Assembly: GCA_027624035.1 (NCBI GenBank)
Contig: JAQBUI010000036.1
Span: 1 to 40,904 of the forward strand
DNA from: Pseudomonadota bacterium
GTDB taxonomy: Bacteria > Pseudomonadota > Gammaproteobacteria > Pseudomonadales > Azotimanducaceae
Direction: 5' to 3'
DNA: 40,904 bases
Shown: positions 34,015 to 40,904 of the stretch, piece by piece
How positions within the stretch are numbered: position 1 is the first letter of the stretch
Layout of the letters: each line of letters begins with the position of its first letter
Position numbers and translations under genes: made by a program
Notes under the pieces: generated by a model
Told to the model about the DNA's origin: nothing
Seen by the model: the letters and a program-made list of their open reading frames with translations, nothing else
Database searches by the model: none

Positions 34015-34495
34015 CGACGCGTCACAGGCTGAATCAGACCGTGAGGAGCTTCCTGTATTCTGGGTTGCCTTGCAGAAAAAGGGATTGGTATTGCCTGAGG
34101 TCACCGTGGCAGAGATTATTGCCTACGAACCGCTTCAACGTCTGGAGGACACTCCCGACTGGTGTCTGGGCCTGCTCGGCTGGCGTGGCCGCCAGGTACC
34201 AGTGGTGTCGTTTGAAATGCTCACCGTGGAGCGAGCGAGCTTTTCTCTGGTCAGCGTGTCATCTGCCAGTCTGGTCATTCTGAGAGGGCTCAATGACGCC
34301 GACGAACTGCCATTTTATGCTCTGGTCGCGCAAACTCCGCCACGACATTTACTGCTGACTCCCGAAATGTTGATAGAAACTGGAGAAGAAGCGGGTAGGA
34401 CCGAGCTGGCACAGGTGCGGTTCGAGAATGACCTGGTCTCCATCCCTGATCTCGACTACGTCGAGGCCTGTCTTCGAAACGTCCTGATCACCTAG
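34007..34495 (+). CDS. chpC: CheW-like protein ChpC
   Basis: This 162-residue protein has a CheW-like fold: a VFWVALQKKGLVLPEVTVAEII strand pattern, then LGLLGWRGRQVPVVSFEML (the conserved turn before the second sub-barrel) and a C-terminal VSIPDLDYVEACLRNVL. Position directly after chpA, overlapping it by 8 bases, identifies it as ChpC, the second coupling protein that may connect other receptors to ChpA. In Pseudomonas chpB (a CheB-type methylesterase) lies between chpA and chpC; here the genes overlap, leaving no room for it. Confidence 0.88.
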   Translation: MTSDASQAESDREELPVFWVALQKKGLVLPEVTVAEIIAYEPLQRLEDTPDWCLGLLGWRGRQVPVVSFEMLTVERASFSLVSVSSASLVILRGLNDADELPFYALVAQTPPRHLLLTPEMLIETGEEAGRTELAQVRFENDLVSIPDLDYVEACLRNVLIT

Positions 34496-34510
34496 GGAAT
34501 CTTCCCCAGG
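34491..34510. terminator. Hairpin over the chpC stop codon
   Basis: CCTAGGGAA (34491-34499) and TTCCCCAGG (34502-34510) can pair with one mismatch around a tight loop, and they include the chpC TAG stop. No T tract follows, so it is a weak terminator candidate at the end of the Pil-Chp operon. Confidence 0.35.
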
Positions 34511-34613
34511 CGGCGACTTCTTCCCTGGAACATCGAGGCTATTGGTCGCCAGTCTGTCGACCGTATCCTGGTGCCTGCATGATTGCCCTGGCGGCAGGCG
34601 CCCTTAATTGGTC

Positions 34614-34642
34614 TGGACAGGATTTTTGAAACCCGTTTTAAT
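34614..34642 (+). promoter_or_regulatory. Sigma70-type promoter for the TetR gene
   Basis: TGGACA (34614-34619) and TTTAAT (34637-34642) are 17 bases apart; each matches five of six consensus bases. It lies 26 bases upstream of the TetR start and is one of the best promoter candidates in the window, marking the start of the accessory island. Confidence 0.55.
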
Positions 34643-34668
34643 CAACCTTGGTGAACCGGAGAGGCGCG

Positions 34669-35394
34669 ATGTCGACTCGAGAACAGGCCAAGGAAAAACG
34701 TCGGGAGGCAATCCTCACGGCCGCACGAACCCTGATTCGCCCCGGGAGTGACCTCGGTTTCTCCATGCGCACCCTGGCGGAGCGCGCAGGGGTCAGCATT
34801 GCCACGCCGTACAATCTTTTTGGTTCCAAGCAGGCCATCCTGGTCGCGATTCTGGATGCAGACCTTGCCAGCTTCCAGCGAGCGCTCGCGCAGCGGCTGG
34901 CGGAACGAGACCCTGGCGGGATAGAAACGCTGTTTGATGCACTGGCACTCATGTTTGATGTGCTGGCCCGGGATGCGGATTTCTACCGCACTGTGCTCGC
35001 CGCCATCTCAAGGGATGGTGGACCGGAGCTACGGTATCTGGTGGGAGGACCACGCTATGTGTTGTGGCGGAGCCTGCTCAAGGAGGTTCAGCAGGCGGGT
35101 CTGCTCTCGGTTGATGTCGACCTTGGCCCGCTTACCATCGCACTGACCCAGTTGATGTCGGCGACGGTTCAGGAGTGGTCAGAGGGTATGTTGAGCCATG
35201 AGGAAATGGTGCTACGGGGCCGCTATGGCATGGCGCTAGCCCTTCTCGCGGTGGCGAGCGAGCCCGCCAGAGCGACCCTGAAGGATCACTTGCTGGAGTC
35301 ACAGGCCGGGTTGCGGGCGCTCTGGCGGCAGCGGGCAGAGGACTCGGGCGGACGGATCGTACGTCCTGTTGCGGAGGTCAAAGGACATGTGTAG
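34669..35394 (+). CDS. TetR family transcriptional regulator
   Basis: The 241-residue protein has an N-terminal TetR helix-turn-helix (REAILTAARTLI, then MRTLAERAGVSIATPYNLFGSKQAIL, about 15-58). The HTH is followed by a helical ligand-binding domain of usual length. The ATG at 34669 is preceded by GGAGAGG; a TTG at 34648 in the same frame is less likely. Its end overlaps the FAD oxidoreductase start by 8 bases, so it probably regulates the operon it belongs to. The effector cannot be inferred, although a hydrophobic or steroid-like substrate of the neighbouring oxygenases is conceivable. Confidence 0.9.
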   Translation: MSTREQAKEKRREAILTAARTLIRPGSDLGFSMRTLAERAGVSIATPYNLFGSKQAILVAILDADLASFQRALAQRLAERDPGGIETLFDALALMFDVLARDADFYRTVLAAISRDGGPELRYLVGGPRYVLWRSLLKEVQQAGLLSVDVDLGPLTIALTQLMSATVQEWSEGMLSHEEMVLRGRYGMALALLAVASEPARATLKDHLLESQAGLRALWRQRAEDSGGRIVRPVAEVKGHV

Positions 35395-36925
35395 TGAAGT
35401 GGCAAATTCCGATCTACCGCGCCGGGTTATCGTGGTTGGTGCAGGGATTACCGGATTGTGTACCGGGCTGGCACTGGCACGTGCGGGACGTGAGGTCACC
35501 ATTGTTGAACGGGACCCGCCGCCTCCTGATGGCGGCCCGGATGAGGCTTTCTTCGGCTGGAACCGTCGGGGAGCGGCCCAGTTTCGGCATCCACACGCGT
35601 TTCTGGCCGTCATGAGCAACCTGCTGGAGGACAGCTTTCCTGACCTGATCGACGAGTTCTTCGAGGCAGGTGCACGTAAGGTCACCTTTGAGGACATGCT
35701 TCCCGATGAATTGAAGCAGAGCTATGTGCCAGCACCCGGGGATGAGCGGATGTGGCTCCTGATGTGTCGTCGGGCCACCATGGAAACCGTGTTTCGCCGA
35801 TACGCTGAACGCCAGCACAACGTAGAGATTCAAAGCGGCGTGAATGTTATCGGCGTGCGTACCGCGCCCGAAGGTGATCTGATTCGCGTCGAAGGGATCG
35901 ATGTTCAGCGGCGCGGCGAAGCACCGTTTGGCATGGCCGCAGACCTCGTTGTGGATGCGGGCGGTCGCAACAGCAAACTCAAACGCTGGCTCATGGATCT
36001 CGGAGCCAGTATTGCAACCGAAGATGATGATGCAGAAATTGTCTACTACACCCGTCACTACCGCCTTCTGCCCGGTGTCGACGAACCCGCCCGGGATCCC
36101 GGCAACCCGTCGACCGGTGATCTTGGGTATGTCCGATACGGCGTCTTTCCCGGCGAGGGAGGGCACTTTGCTGTCATCGTCTGCATTCATGATGCGGAGC
36201 AGGCGCTTCATCAGGCGGTTCGCCATGGCGAGATCTTCGATGCTATGTGTCGGAGTATTCCAGGGCTGAACCGCTGGGTATCGGAGCAGCGAGCCGTCGC
36301 GACCACTGAATCTTTTGGCTTCTCTGACATTCATGCGGTCTGGCATCACTACGTGGTCGATGGCAAACCCACGGCATTGAACTATTTTGCGGTTGGCGAC
36401 GCCGCGGTACGAACCAACCCTCTATACGGTCGGGGTTGCAGTACCGGCATCATGCATGCACACATCCTGGTGGACGTCATTGAAGCATTTGAATCGCCTT
36501 TGCAACGTGCGCTGGAGTTTGATCGACGTACCGAGCAGGAGTTGCGGCCCATCTTCAAGGCGAGTCTTGACGATGACCGAAAGGCCATCATTCGGGCGAA
36601 GGCCGTAATGGCCGGTGAGCAACCGGCCCGTCCAAAGAGTATTCGGGCGAGGCTCACGGGCGCATTCAGCGGTGCGTTGCGCATCGCCAGCAGGCGTCAC
36701 ATTCGCGTGTTTCGCGGCGCCCTGCGTACCTTCAACCTGTTGGAGAAACCCGGTGAGTTTATGAAGGACCGCGTGGTCCTGCTGCTGACGCTGCGTTACC
36801 TGTTGCGGGGTGCGGGTGCAGGTGCGGCTTCACGTACCGTGAATGGCCCTGGTCGGGAAGAGATGTTGAGCATCATCGAGAAAGCGCTTGACAGATCAAG
36901 GGTAGAACACGGGAACCAACAATAA
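35387..36925 (+). CDS. FAD-dependent oxidoreductase/monooxygenase (PHBH-like fold)
   Basis: The 512-residue flavoprotein has an N-terminal dinucleotide-binding motif VIVVGAGITGLCTGLALARAG (GxGxxG at 18-23) with the ribose-binding Glu in VTIVERD. It also has a DLVVDAGGRNSKLKRWL stretch (similar to the DG motif) and the second FAD motif GDAAVRTNPLYGRGCSTG (about 337-354). This arrangement is that of group A flavin monooxygenases and related oxidoreductases. The halogenase WxWxIP motif is not present. The C-terminal 130 residues, basic with a hydrophobic segment, are unusual and may associate with membranes. The start at 35387 follows AAGGA. It is co-transcribed with the TetR and amidohydrolase genes. 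Confidence 0.83.
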   Translation: MCSEVANSDLPRRVIVVGAGITGLCTGLALARAGREVTIVERDPPPPDGGPDEAFFGWNRRGAAQFRHPHAFLAVMSNLLEDSFPDLIDEFFEAGARKVTFEDMLPDELKQSYVPAPGDERMWLLMCRRATMETVFRRYAERQHNVEIQSGVNVIGVRTAPEGDLIRVEGIDVQRRGEAPFGMAADLVVDAGGRNSKLKRWLMDLGASIATEDDDAEIVYYTRHYRLLPGVDEPARDPGNPSTGDLGYVRYGVFPGEGGHFAVIVCIHDAEQALHQAVRHGEIFDAMCRSIPGLNRWVSEQRAVATTESFGFSDIHAVWHHYVVDGKPTALNYFAVGDAAVRTNPLYGRGCSTGIMHAHILVDVIEAFESPLQRALEFDRRTEQELRPIFKASLDDDRKAIIRAKAVMAGEQPARPKSIRARLTGAFSGALRIASRRHIRVFRGALRTFNLLEKPGEFMKDRVVLLLTLRYLLRGAGAGAASRTVNGPGREEMLSIIEKALDRSRVEHGNQQ

Positions 36926-36944
36926 ATAAAAGGGGCGAGCACTC

Positions 36945-38078
36945 ATGGCGTACGAGATCAAACGATTTCCTTTTGATGGGACGGTGGATGCTGATGGGCA
37001 CATTCTTGAGCCTGCGGACCTCTGGGAGAATTACCTCGAGCGCAACTTCAAGCCACGAGCGCTTCGAATCTGTGTTGACGACGAAGGCTTTGAGTACCTC
37101 GAGATTGATCGGAAACCCTCGGCAAGGTCACGGCGAGGTTCACTGGGCCTTCTGGGTGCCATGGGCGAGGAAAACCTGAGCCCGAGCCCCGAGCGACGCT
37201 ACGCCGACAGTATGCCCTTCGGTGCCTGCGACGCCGGTGAGCGTCTCAGTCTGATGGATCAGGAAAACCTGGAGTATTGTCTTCTGTATCCGACCATTGG
37301 TCTGCTGTGGGAGGTGGAACTGACCGACCCGGAGTTATCACTGGCCTATTGCCGGGCCTACAACCGCTGGATCGCAGACTTTTGCCGTGGTTCGGACCGG
37401 TTGATTCCCATCGCGCAGCTCACCCTGCTGGACGTAGAAGGTTCGGCTCGTGAACTGGCGCGCGCGGTCAAGGATGGCTGCAGGGGCGCCTGGGTCAATC
37501 CGTTCAATCACAATCGGGTCATACACGGCGATGCCGCCCACGACCTCCTGTTCGCGACCTGCTGTCAACTGGATGTTCCGATTGCCATTCACCCGACCTT
37601 TACGCCCCATGGCGCGGCGGCGGGAATATTCGACTGGCCCCGGCAGGGCCGTGCCTGGGGTGAGGCCATCTGGCTACGTGCAATCGTGCAGCAGGCCCTG
37701 ATTTCATTCTTCTCACTGGGTACTCTGGAGCGCTTTCCCTCCCTGCGGGTTGGGGTCCTGGAAGCCGGCTCCGGATGGGTCGGTGCCATGCTGGATAGAA
37801 TGGATGCTTTCAGCGCATCACTGAATATCAAACGCGCCAGTGCCACTGAACTCTTCAGGCGACAGTGCTTCATCTCAGGAGACCCCGACGAGACCGTGGC
37901 CCCGCATACGATTACCACCGTTGGTGAAGACTGCTTTATGTGGGCGACAGATTACCCGCATCCGGATCATCCGCACACATGGGTTGATGACCTGATTCGC
38001 TATGCGGGCAAGCTCCCGGATGGCACCCGCGAGAAGGTGCTGGGAGGAAACGTCAAACGGATCTATCGGCTGCCCTGA
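36945..38078 (+). CDS. Amidohydrolase family (amidohydrolase-2) metal-dependent hydrolase
   Basis: The 377-residue TIM-barrel protein has the N-terminal VDADGHILEPADLW (metal-binding D-x-H type, about 15-28), conserved histidines in IAIHPTF (about 215) and the C-terminal ATDYPHPDHPH (catalytic Asp, about 334-344). This is typical of the subfamily that includes ACMS decarboxylase and many uncharacterised hydrolases of aromatic, terpenoid or steroid pathways. The exact reaction, hydrolysis or decarboxylation, is not predictable. It begins 19 bases after the flavoprotein gene and is convergent with the next gene. Confidence 0.87.
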   Translation: MAYEIKRFPFDGTVDADGHILEPADLWENYLERNFKPRALRICVDDEGFEYLEIDRKPSARSRRGSLGLLGAMGEENLSPSPERRYADSMPFGACDAGERLSLMDQENLEYCLLYPTIGLLWEVELTDPELSLAYCRAYNRWIADFCRGSDRLIPIAQLTLLDVEGSARELARAVKDGCRGAWVNPFNHNRVIHGDAAHDLLFATCCQLDVPIAIHPTFTPHGAAAGIFDWPRQGRAWGEAIWLRAIVQQALISFFSLGTLERFPSLRVGVLEAGSGWVGAMLDRMDAFSASLNIKRASATELFRRQCFISGDPDETVAPHTITTVGEDCFMWATDYPHPDHPHTWVDDLIRYAGKLPDGTREKVLGGNVKRIYRLP

Positions 38079-38156
38079 GATGGTGCTGCTTTCCTCATGG
38101 CGACCGCCTTGCCGGACCAAAGGGTAAAACCAATCCATCCCCCGGGTTGAGCCGAC

Positions 38157-39122
38157 TCAGGTATTCTCCTCGTCCGGTTGATTGAGGTACTCCGACAGAC
38201 CATAGCCGACGCGATCACCGTCTAGCCGGTATTCAGTCATGCCCTCGCCAACGTGAGTGTTGGTGCCGGAACGCCGGTTTCGAAGCGGGATGTATCCCAT
38301 CACCTTGCCCTCGACGACGTGCCGGCGGCCGTTCTCAAGTTCGATATCCGCTCGCAGAGACTTGTGAAACTGGGTACCTGACTCGTATTCGGTGGTGAGT
38401 TTGGCCCACTTGAAACGCTGCAACTCTTCACCCACATGAAACAGGCCCCTTCCTTCGCCGCGGCCGTTGGTCTGAATAATCATCCCCAGGTCGTCTCCGA
38501 AATTGCCTGTTATCCAGCGGTAGGACGGCGTCGCCTGCCAGTATCGGGGCCCCCACGAATGGTCCCGAAGGCCCCAGCCGGAAAATGCCACAGGGGCCTG
38601 CCCTTCCATCTGCAGTGAACCGGTCACCCGCATATGCTGTTCAGTATGGGACCGGGCGAACTGGTTGCCGTCACCGGGTTCACCAACATGTCCGTAGAGG
38701 GGTCCGACACCCGTGTGTTCAAGCTCAATCACCAGCGGTTTCGTCGGGTTGGACTTGAAGGCCTGGCCGGGGTCCTGCATTGATCGCGGGTCGGCCATGA
38801 AGAGCGCGTCTCCCTGGTAGGTCGTTCTGATCACTTCAGCTGGCTTTACGACCTCCACTTTGAGACCACCGGCATCCCACCCATCGTTATTACTGATCTC
38901 GGGCTTGGCATAGTTGAACAGGGCAGAACCATCCGGATTCCAGACGATGACGGTCATTTCGGCGTAGCCCTCATTGGCGCGGTTACCAATACGCACAAAG
39001 CCACCGCGATTCTGTGTCCGATCAAAAAAATTAAAGTAAACAGACTCGTTGAAGTTCTCTTCGGGCCCGAGTTCGTGAGTAAAGTCGTCTTCGGGTTTGA
39101 TGTTGCCAATAATGCGGGTCAT
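38157..39122 (-). CDS. Uncharacterised protein, possibly AttH/CrtC-like (DUF7064/7065-type)
   Basis: I recognise this only tentatively. The 321-residue protein has no signal peptide or membrane segment and appears largely beta-stranded. The motif GWGLRDHSWGPRYW (about 181-194) recalls the lipocalin-like barrel proteins related to hydroxyneurosporene synthase (CrtC) and AttH, and domain families found near monooxygenases in steroid and terpenoid gene clusters. An upstream half (FNFFDRTQNRGGFVRIGNRANEG) would form the first barrel. AGGAG precedes the ATG. It lies 46 bases after the Baeyer-Villiger monooxygenase gene and is very probably co-transcribed with it. Function is unknown. Confidence 0.7.
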   Translation of the reverse strand: MTRIIGNIKPEDDFTHELGPEENFNESVYFNFFDRTQNRGGFVRIGNRANEGYAEMTVIVWNPDGSALFNYAKPEISNNDGWDAGGLKVEVVKPAEVIRTTYQGDALFMADPRSMQDPGQAFKSNPTKPLVIELEHTGVGPLYGHVGEPGDGNQFARSHTEQHMRVTGSLQMEGQAPVAFSGWGLRDHSWGPRYWQATPSYRWITGNFGDDLGMIIQTNGRGEGRGLFHVGEELQRFKWAKLTTEYESGTQFHKSLRADIELENGRRHVVEGKVMGYIPLRNRRSGTNTHVGEGMTEYRLDGDRVGYGLSEYLNQPDEENT

Positions 39123-39168
39123 GTGGTGGCTCCTGTTGGTTCCCTATTGGATTTCTGTCGGTCTTCTA

Positions 39169-40845
39169 TCAGTTCTTCGATTGGTTGGCTGAACGGGCCC
39201 TGGCAGGCTTGAGTTCGAATCCAGCGTAACCCTGCATGACGATTTCCTCGCACCGCTCACGGTACCGTGGCAGACCGCCCACATAGGGCATGAATATTCT
39301 CGGCTTGCCCTCTATGTTTGCACCGAGATACCAGGAATTGCAGGTAGGTGCTGTATACATGGTTCCCCTGGCGACCTCGTTAACGTGATTGACCCACTGC
39401 TCCTCGGCTTCCGGCAGGGGCTCGATTGAGTCAATCCCGTTTTCTTCCAGGTAGCTGATGCAATCGACGATCCAGTCCACGTGTTGCTCGATGGCAACCA
39501 GCATATTGCATAGCACAGACGGGCTGCCTGGCCCGGTCACGGTGAACAGATTGGGAAACCCGGAAATTTGGAGGCCGAGATAGGCGGCGGGGCCGTGCCG
39601 CCATTTATTGTTAAGGGTCTCGCCGCCGCGGCCCTTGATACCCGCCCTCAGCAGGGCACCTGTCATCGCATCGAAACCCGTGGCATAGACGAGGACATCC
39701 AACTGCCTGAGTCCCGAACCGGTTTCCACGCCCGTTGGCTGGATGGACACAATCGGGTCTTCCATCAGATCGACCAGGGTCACATTGTCGCGATTGAATG
39801 TGGCGTAATAGTCCCGATCCAGGACCTGACGCTTGCAGCCAAGACCATAGGTTTTCGGCAACAGCTTCTCTGCCGTGGCCGGATCGTTTACGAGCCGGCG
39901 CACACCCTCCCTGTAGGCCTCATTGGCCGCTTCGTTTGCCTGTGGATCTGAGTAGATTCCGGGGAATGCCAGCAGGACGGCAAGACTCCTGTCTTCAACG
40001 AGGGCGACCCGTTCGGCGTGTGTCAGCGAAAGGATATCCTTTGGCAGGGAAGGCCGTGGTTCACCAGTGCTCTTGTGAGCGACACTCTTGACAGGCTGAA
40101 ATCCGGAGACACCCCCGAAGTTGTTTCGCTGCATCTCGCGGATTTGCGGGTAGTGCTCCCGGAACTCATCCTGAACCGCAGGTCTCATGCGGTTTCGATT
40201 GGCAGGAACGGTGTAGACCGGCGTTCGTTGAAAAACCGTCAGGTGTTCGGCTTCCCGGGCCAGTTCAGGAATGGCCTGCACGCCTGAGGATCCCGTGCCG
40301 ATGATACCAACACGCTGGCCACTCAATGAGACTGGCTCGTTGGGCCACGACCCGGTATGCAACACGCGTCCCGTAAAGGAGTCGGCACCGGGCAGATCGG
40401 GTTTGTTGGGGACGGAAAGGCAGCCAGTGGCCATCACACAGAAGCGGCTCGTCAGCACGGCATTGTCTTCGGTTCGAAGTTGCCACAGGTTTTGAGTTTC
40501 AAGATAGGTGACGCCGACTACCCGGGTATTGAATTGTATGTCGCGCCGCAGGTCGAAGCGGTCGGCGACGTGATTCGCGTAACGCAGGATGTCCGGCTGG
40601 GCGGAGAAGACCTCGGGCCAGTCCCATTCCTGCTCAAGCTCCTTGGAAAAGCCATAGGAATATTCGAGGCTGGGTACATCGCATCGCGCTCCGGGATACC
40701 GGTTCCAGAACCAGGTGCCTCCCACATCGCTGCCAGCCTCTAGAACACGCACACTGTGCCCCTGATTTCTGAGGCGATACAGTGCATACATTCCTGCGAA
40801 TCCGCCACCGACCACGATGACATCATAATCAGACTCTTTGGTCAT
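39169..40845 (-). CDS. Baeyer-Villiger type flavin monooxygenase
   Basis: This enzyme class uses FAD, NADPH and oxygen to insert oxygen next to a ketone, giving esters or lactones. The 558-residue protein has the FAD motif VIVVGGGFAGMYALYRLR (GGGFAG near 13-18), GGTWFWNRYPGARCDVPS, and the fingerprint FTGRVLHTGSWP (157-168, FxGxxxHxxxWP). The NADPH-binding VGIIGTGSSGVQAIPEL and the C-terminal VYATGFDAMTG follow. These match cyclohexanone- and phenylacetone-type monooxygenases. The start at 40845 (MTKESDYDV) follows AGAGGA; the frame is open to 40896. With the downstream barrel protein it forms a two-gene operon. The natural substrate is unknown. Confidence 0.93.
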   Translation of the reverse strand: MTKESDYDVIVVGGGFAGMYALYRLRNQGHSVRVLEAGSDVGGTWFWNRYPGARCDVPSLEYSYGFSKELEQEWDWPEVFSAQPDILRYANHVADRFDLRRDIQFNTRVVGVTYLETQNLWQLRTEDNAVLTSRFCVMATGCLSVPNKPDLPGADSFTGRVLHTGSWPNEPVSLSGQRVGIIGTGSSGVQAIPELAREAEHLTVFQRTPVYTVPANRNRMRPAVQDEFREHYPQIREMQRNNFGGVSGFQPVKSVAHKSTGEPRPSLPKDILSLTHAERVALVEDRSLAVLLAFPGIYSDPQANEAANEAYREGVRRLVNDPATAEKLLPKTYGLGCKRQVLDRDYYATFNRDNVTLVDLMEDPIVSIQPTGVETGSGLRQLDVLVYATGFDAMTGALLRAGIKGRGGETLNNKWRHGPAAYLGLQISGFPNLFTVTGPGSPSVLCNMLVAIEQHVDWIVDCISYLEENGIDSIEPLPEAEEQWVNHVNEVARGTMYTAPTCNSWYLGANIEGKPRIFMPYVGGLPRYRERCEEIVMQGYAGFELKPARARSANQSKN

Positions 40846-40904
40846 GTTGTTCCTCTGTGGCATGCGGGGTCGTTTGCATGGGAGCAGGTGGTCCACTACG
40901 CTAT

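Noticed and set aside
35414..36349. Antisense frame of 311 codons opposite the flavoprotein
   Set aside because: The plus-strand flavoprotein has two intact FAD motifs and a proper operon context; the antisense frame shows no domain or ribosome site.
35387..36925. Flavin-dependent halogenase
   Set aside because: The FAD motifs fit the wider fold, but the diagnostic halogenase WxWxIP motif was not found, so only a general flavoprotein call is made.

Overview
This window comes from a gammaproteobacterium of moderately high GC. Most of it is two blocks of core genes whose order I recall from Pseudomonas aeruginosa, where they lie far apart. The first block is algC-dut-coaBC / radC-rpmB-rpmG. 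The second is mutM, coaD-rsmD / ftsYEX-rpoH, trmB, hemW-rdgB-DUF4426-yggT-proC-yggS / pilT-pilU, ruvX-yqgE-tonB3-gshB / pilGHIJ-chpA-chpC. A lone hydantoinase-A-like gene sits at the join. Several genes expected from the Pseudomonas layout are absent: the M16 peptidases beside ftsY, metX-metW between yggT and the DUF4426 gene, the pyr genes between pilU and ruvX, and pilK and chpB in the chemosensory cluster. The lineage is therefore a more distant gammaproteobacterium, but I cannot name it from sequence alone.

Layout. 1-2472 (minus): a membrane-anchored sensor-like module of the kind fused to long AlgC proteins, then dut and coaBC. 2612-4074 (plus): radC, rpmB, rpmG. 4085-7491: hydantoinase-like gene (minus), mutM and a small exported protein (plus). 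7613-8845 (minus): coaD, rsmD. 8872-13473 (plus): ftsY, ftsE, ftsX, rpoH, a DUF423 membrane protein and trmB. 13643-18292 (minus): one long run yggS-proC-yggT-DUF4426-rdgB-hemW. 18464-20698 (plus): pilT, pilU. 20791-23876 (minus): gshB-tonB3-yqgE-ruvX. 24093-34495 (plus): the Pil-Chp type IV pilus chemosensory operon. 34669-40845: an accessory catabolic-looking island with a TetR regulator, an FAD oxidoreductase and an amidohydrolase (plus), convergent with an AttH/CrtC-like protein and a Baeyer-Villiger monooxygenase (minus).

Functionally, the central half is devoted to twitching motility. PilT and PilU are retraction ATPases, TonB3 is a TonB-like protein linked to pili in Pseudomonas, PilJ is the receptor, PilI and ChpC are CheW-type couplers, ChpA is the hybrid kinase, and PilG and PilH are the response regulators. 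The cluster has no CheR or CheB homologue, and chpA is divided between two reading frames.

The most unusual feature is the amount of short tandem duplication. There is a 32-bp duplication over the radC stop codon, 12-bp duplications at 6086 and 7521, an 87-bp duplication where metXW would be, a 15-bp array of about 9 to 13 units upstream of yqgE, and 114-bp repeats plus a duplicated Hpt domain inside chpA. A shared motif, CAGCCYTGAGCG, recurs at three gene ends. No tRNA, rRNA, CRISPR array, transposase or phage gene was seen, and no gene-free gap exceeds about 300 bases.
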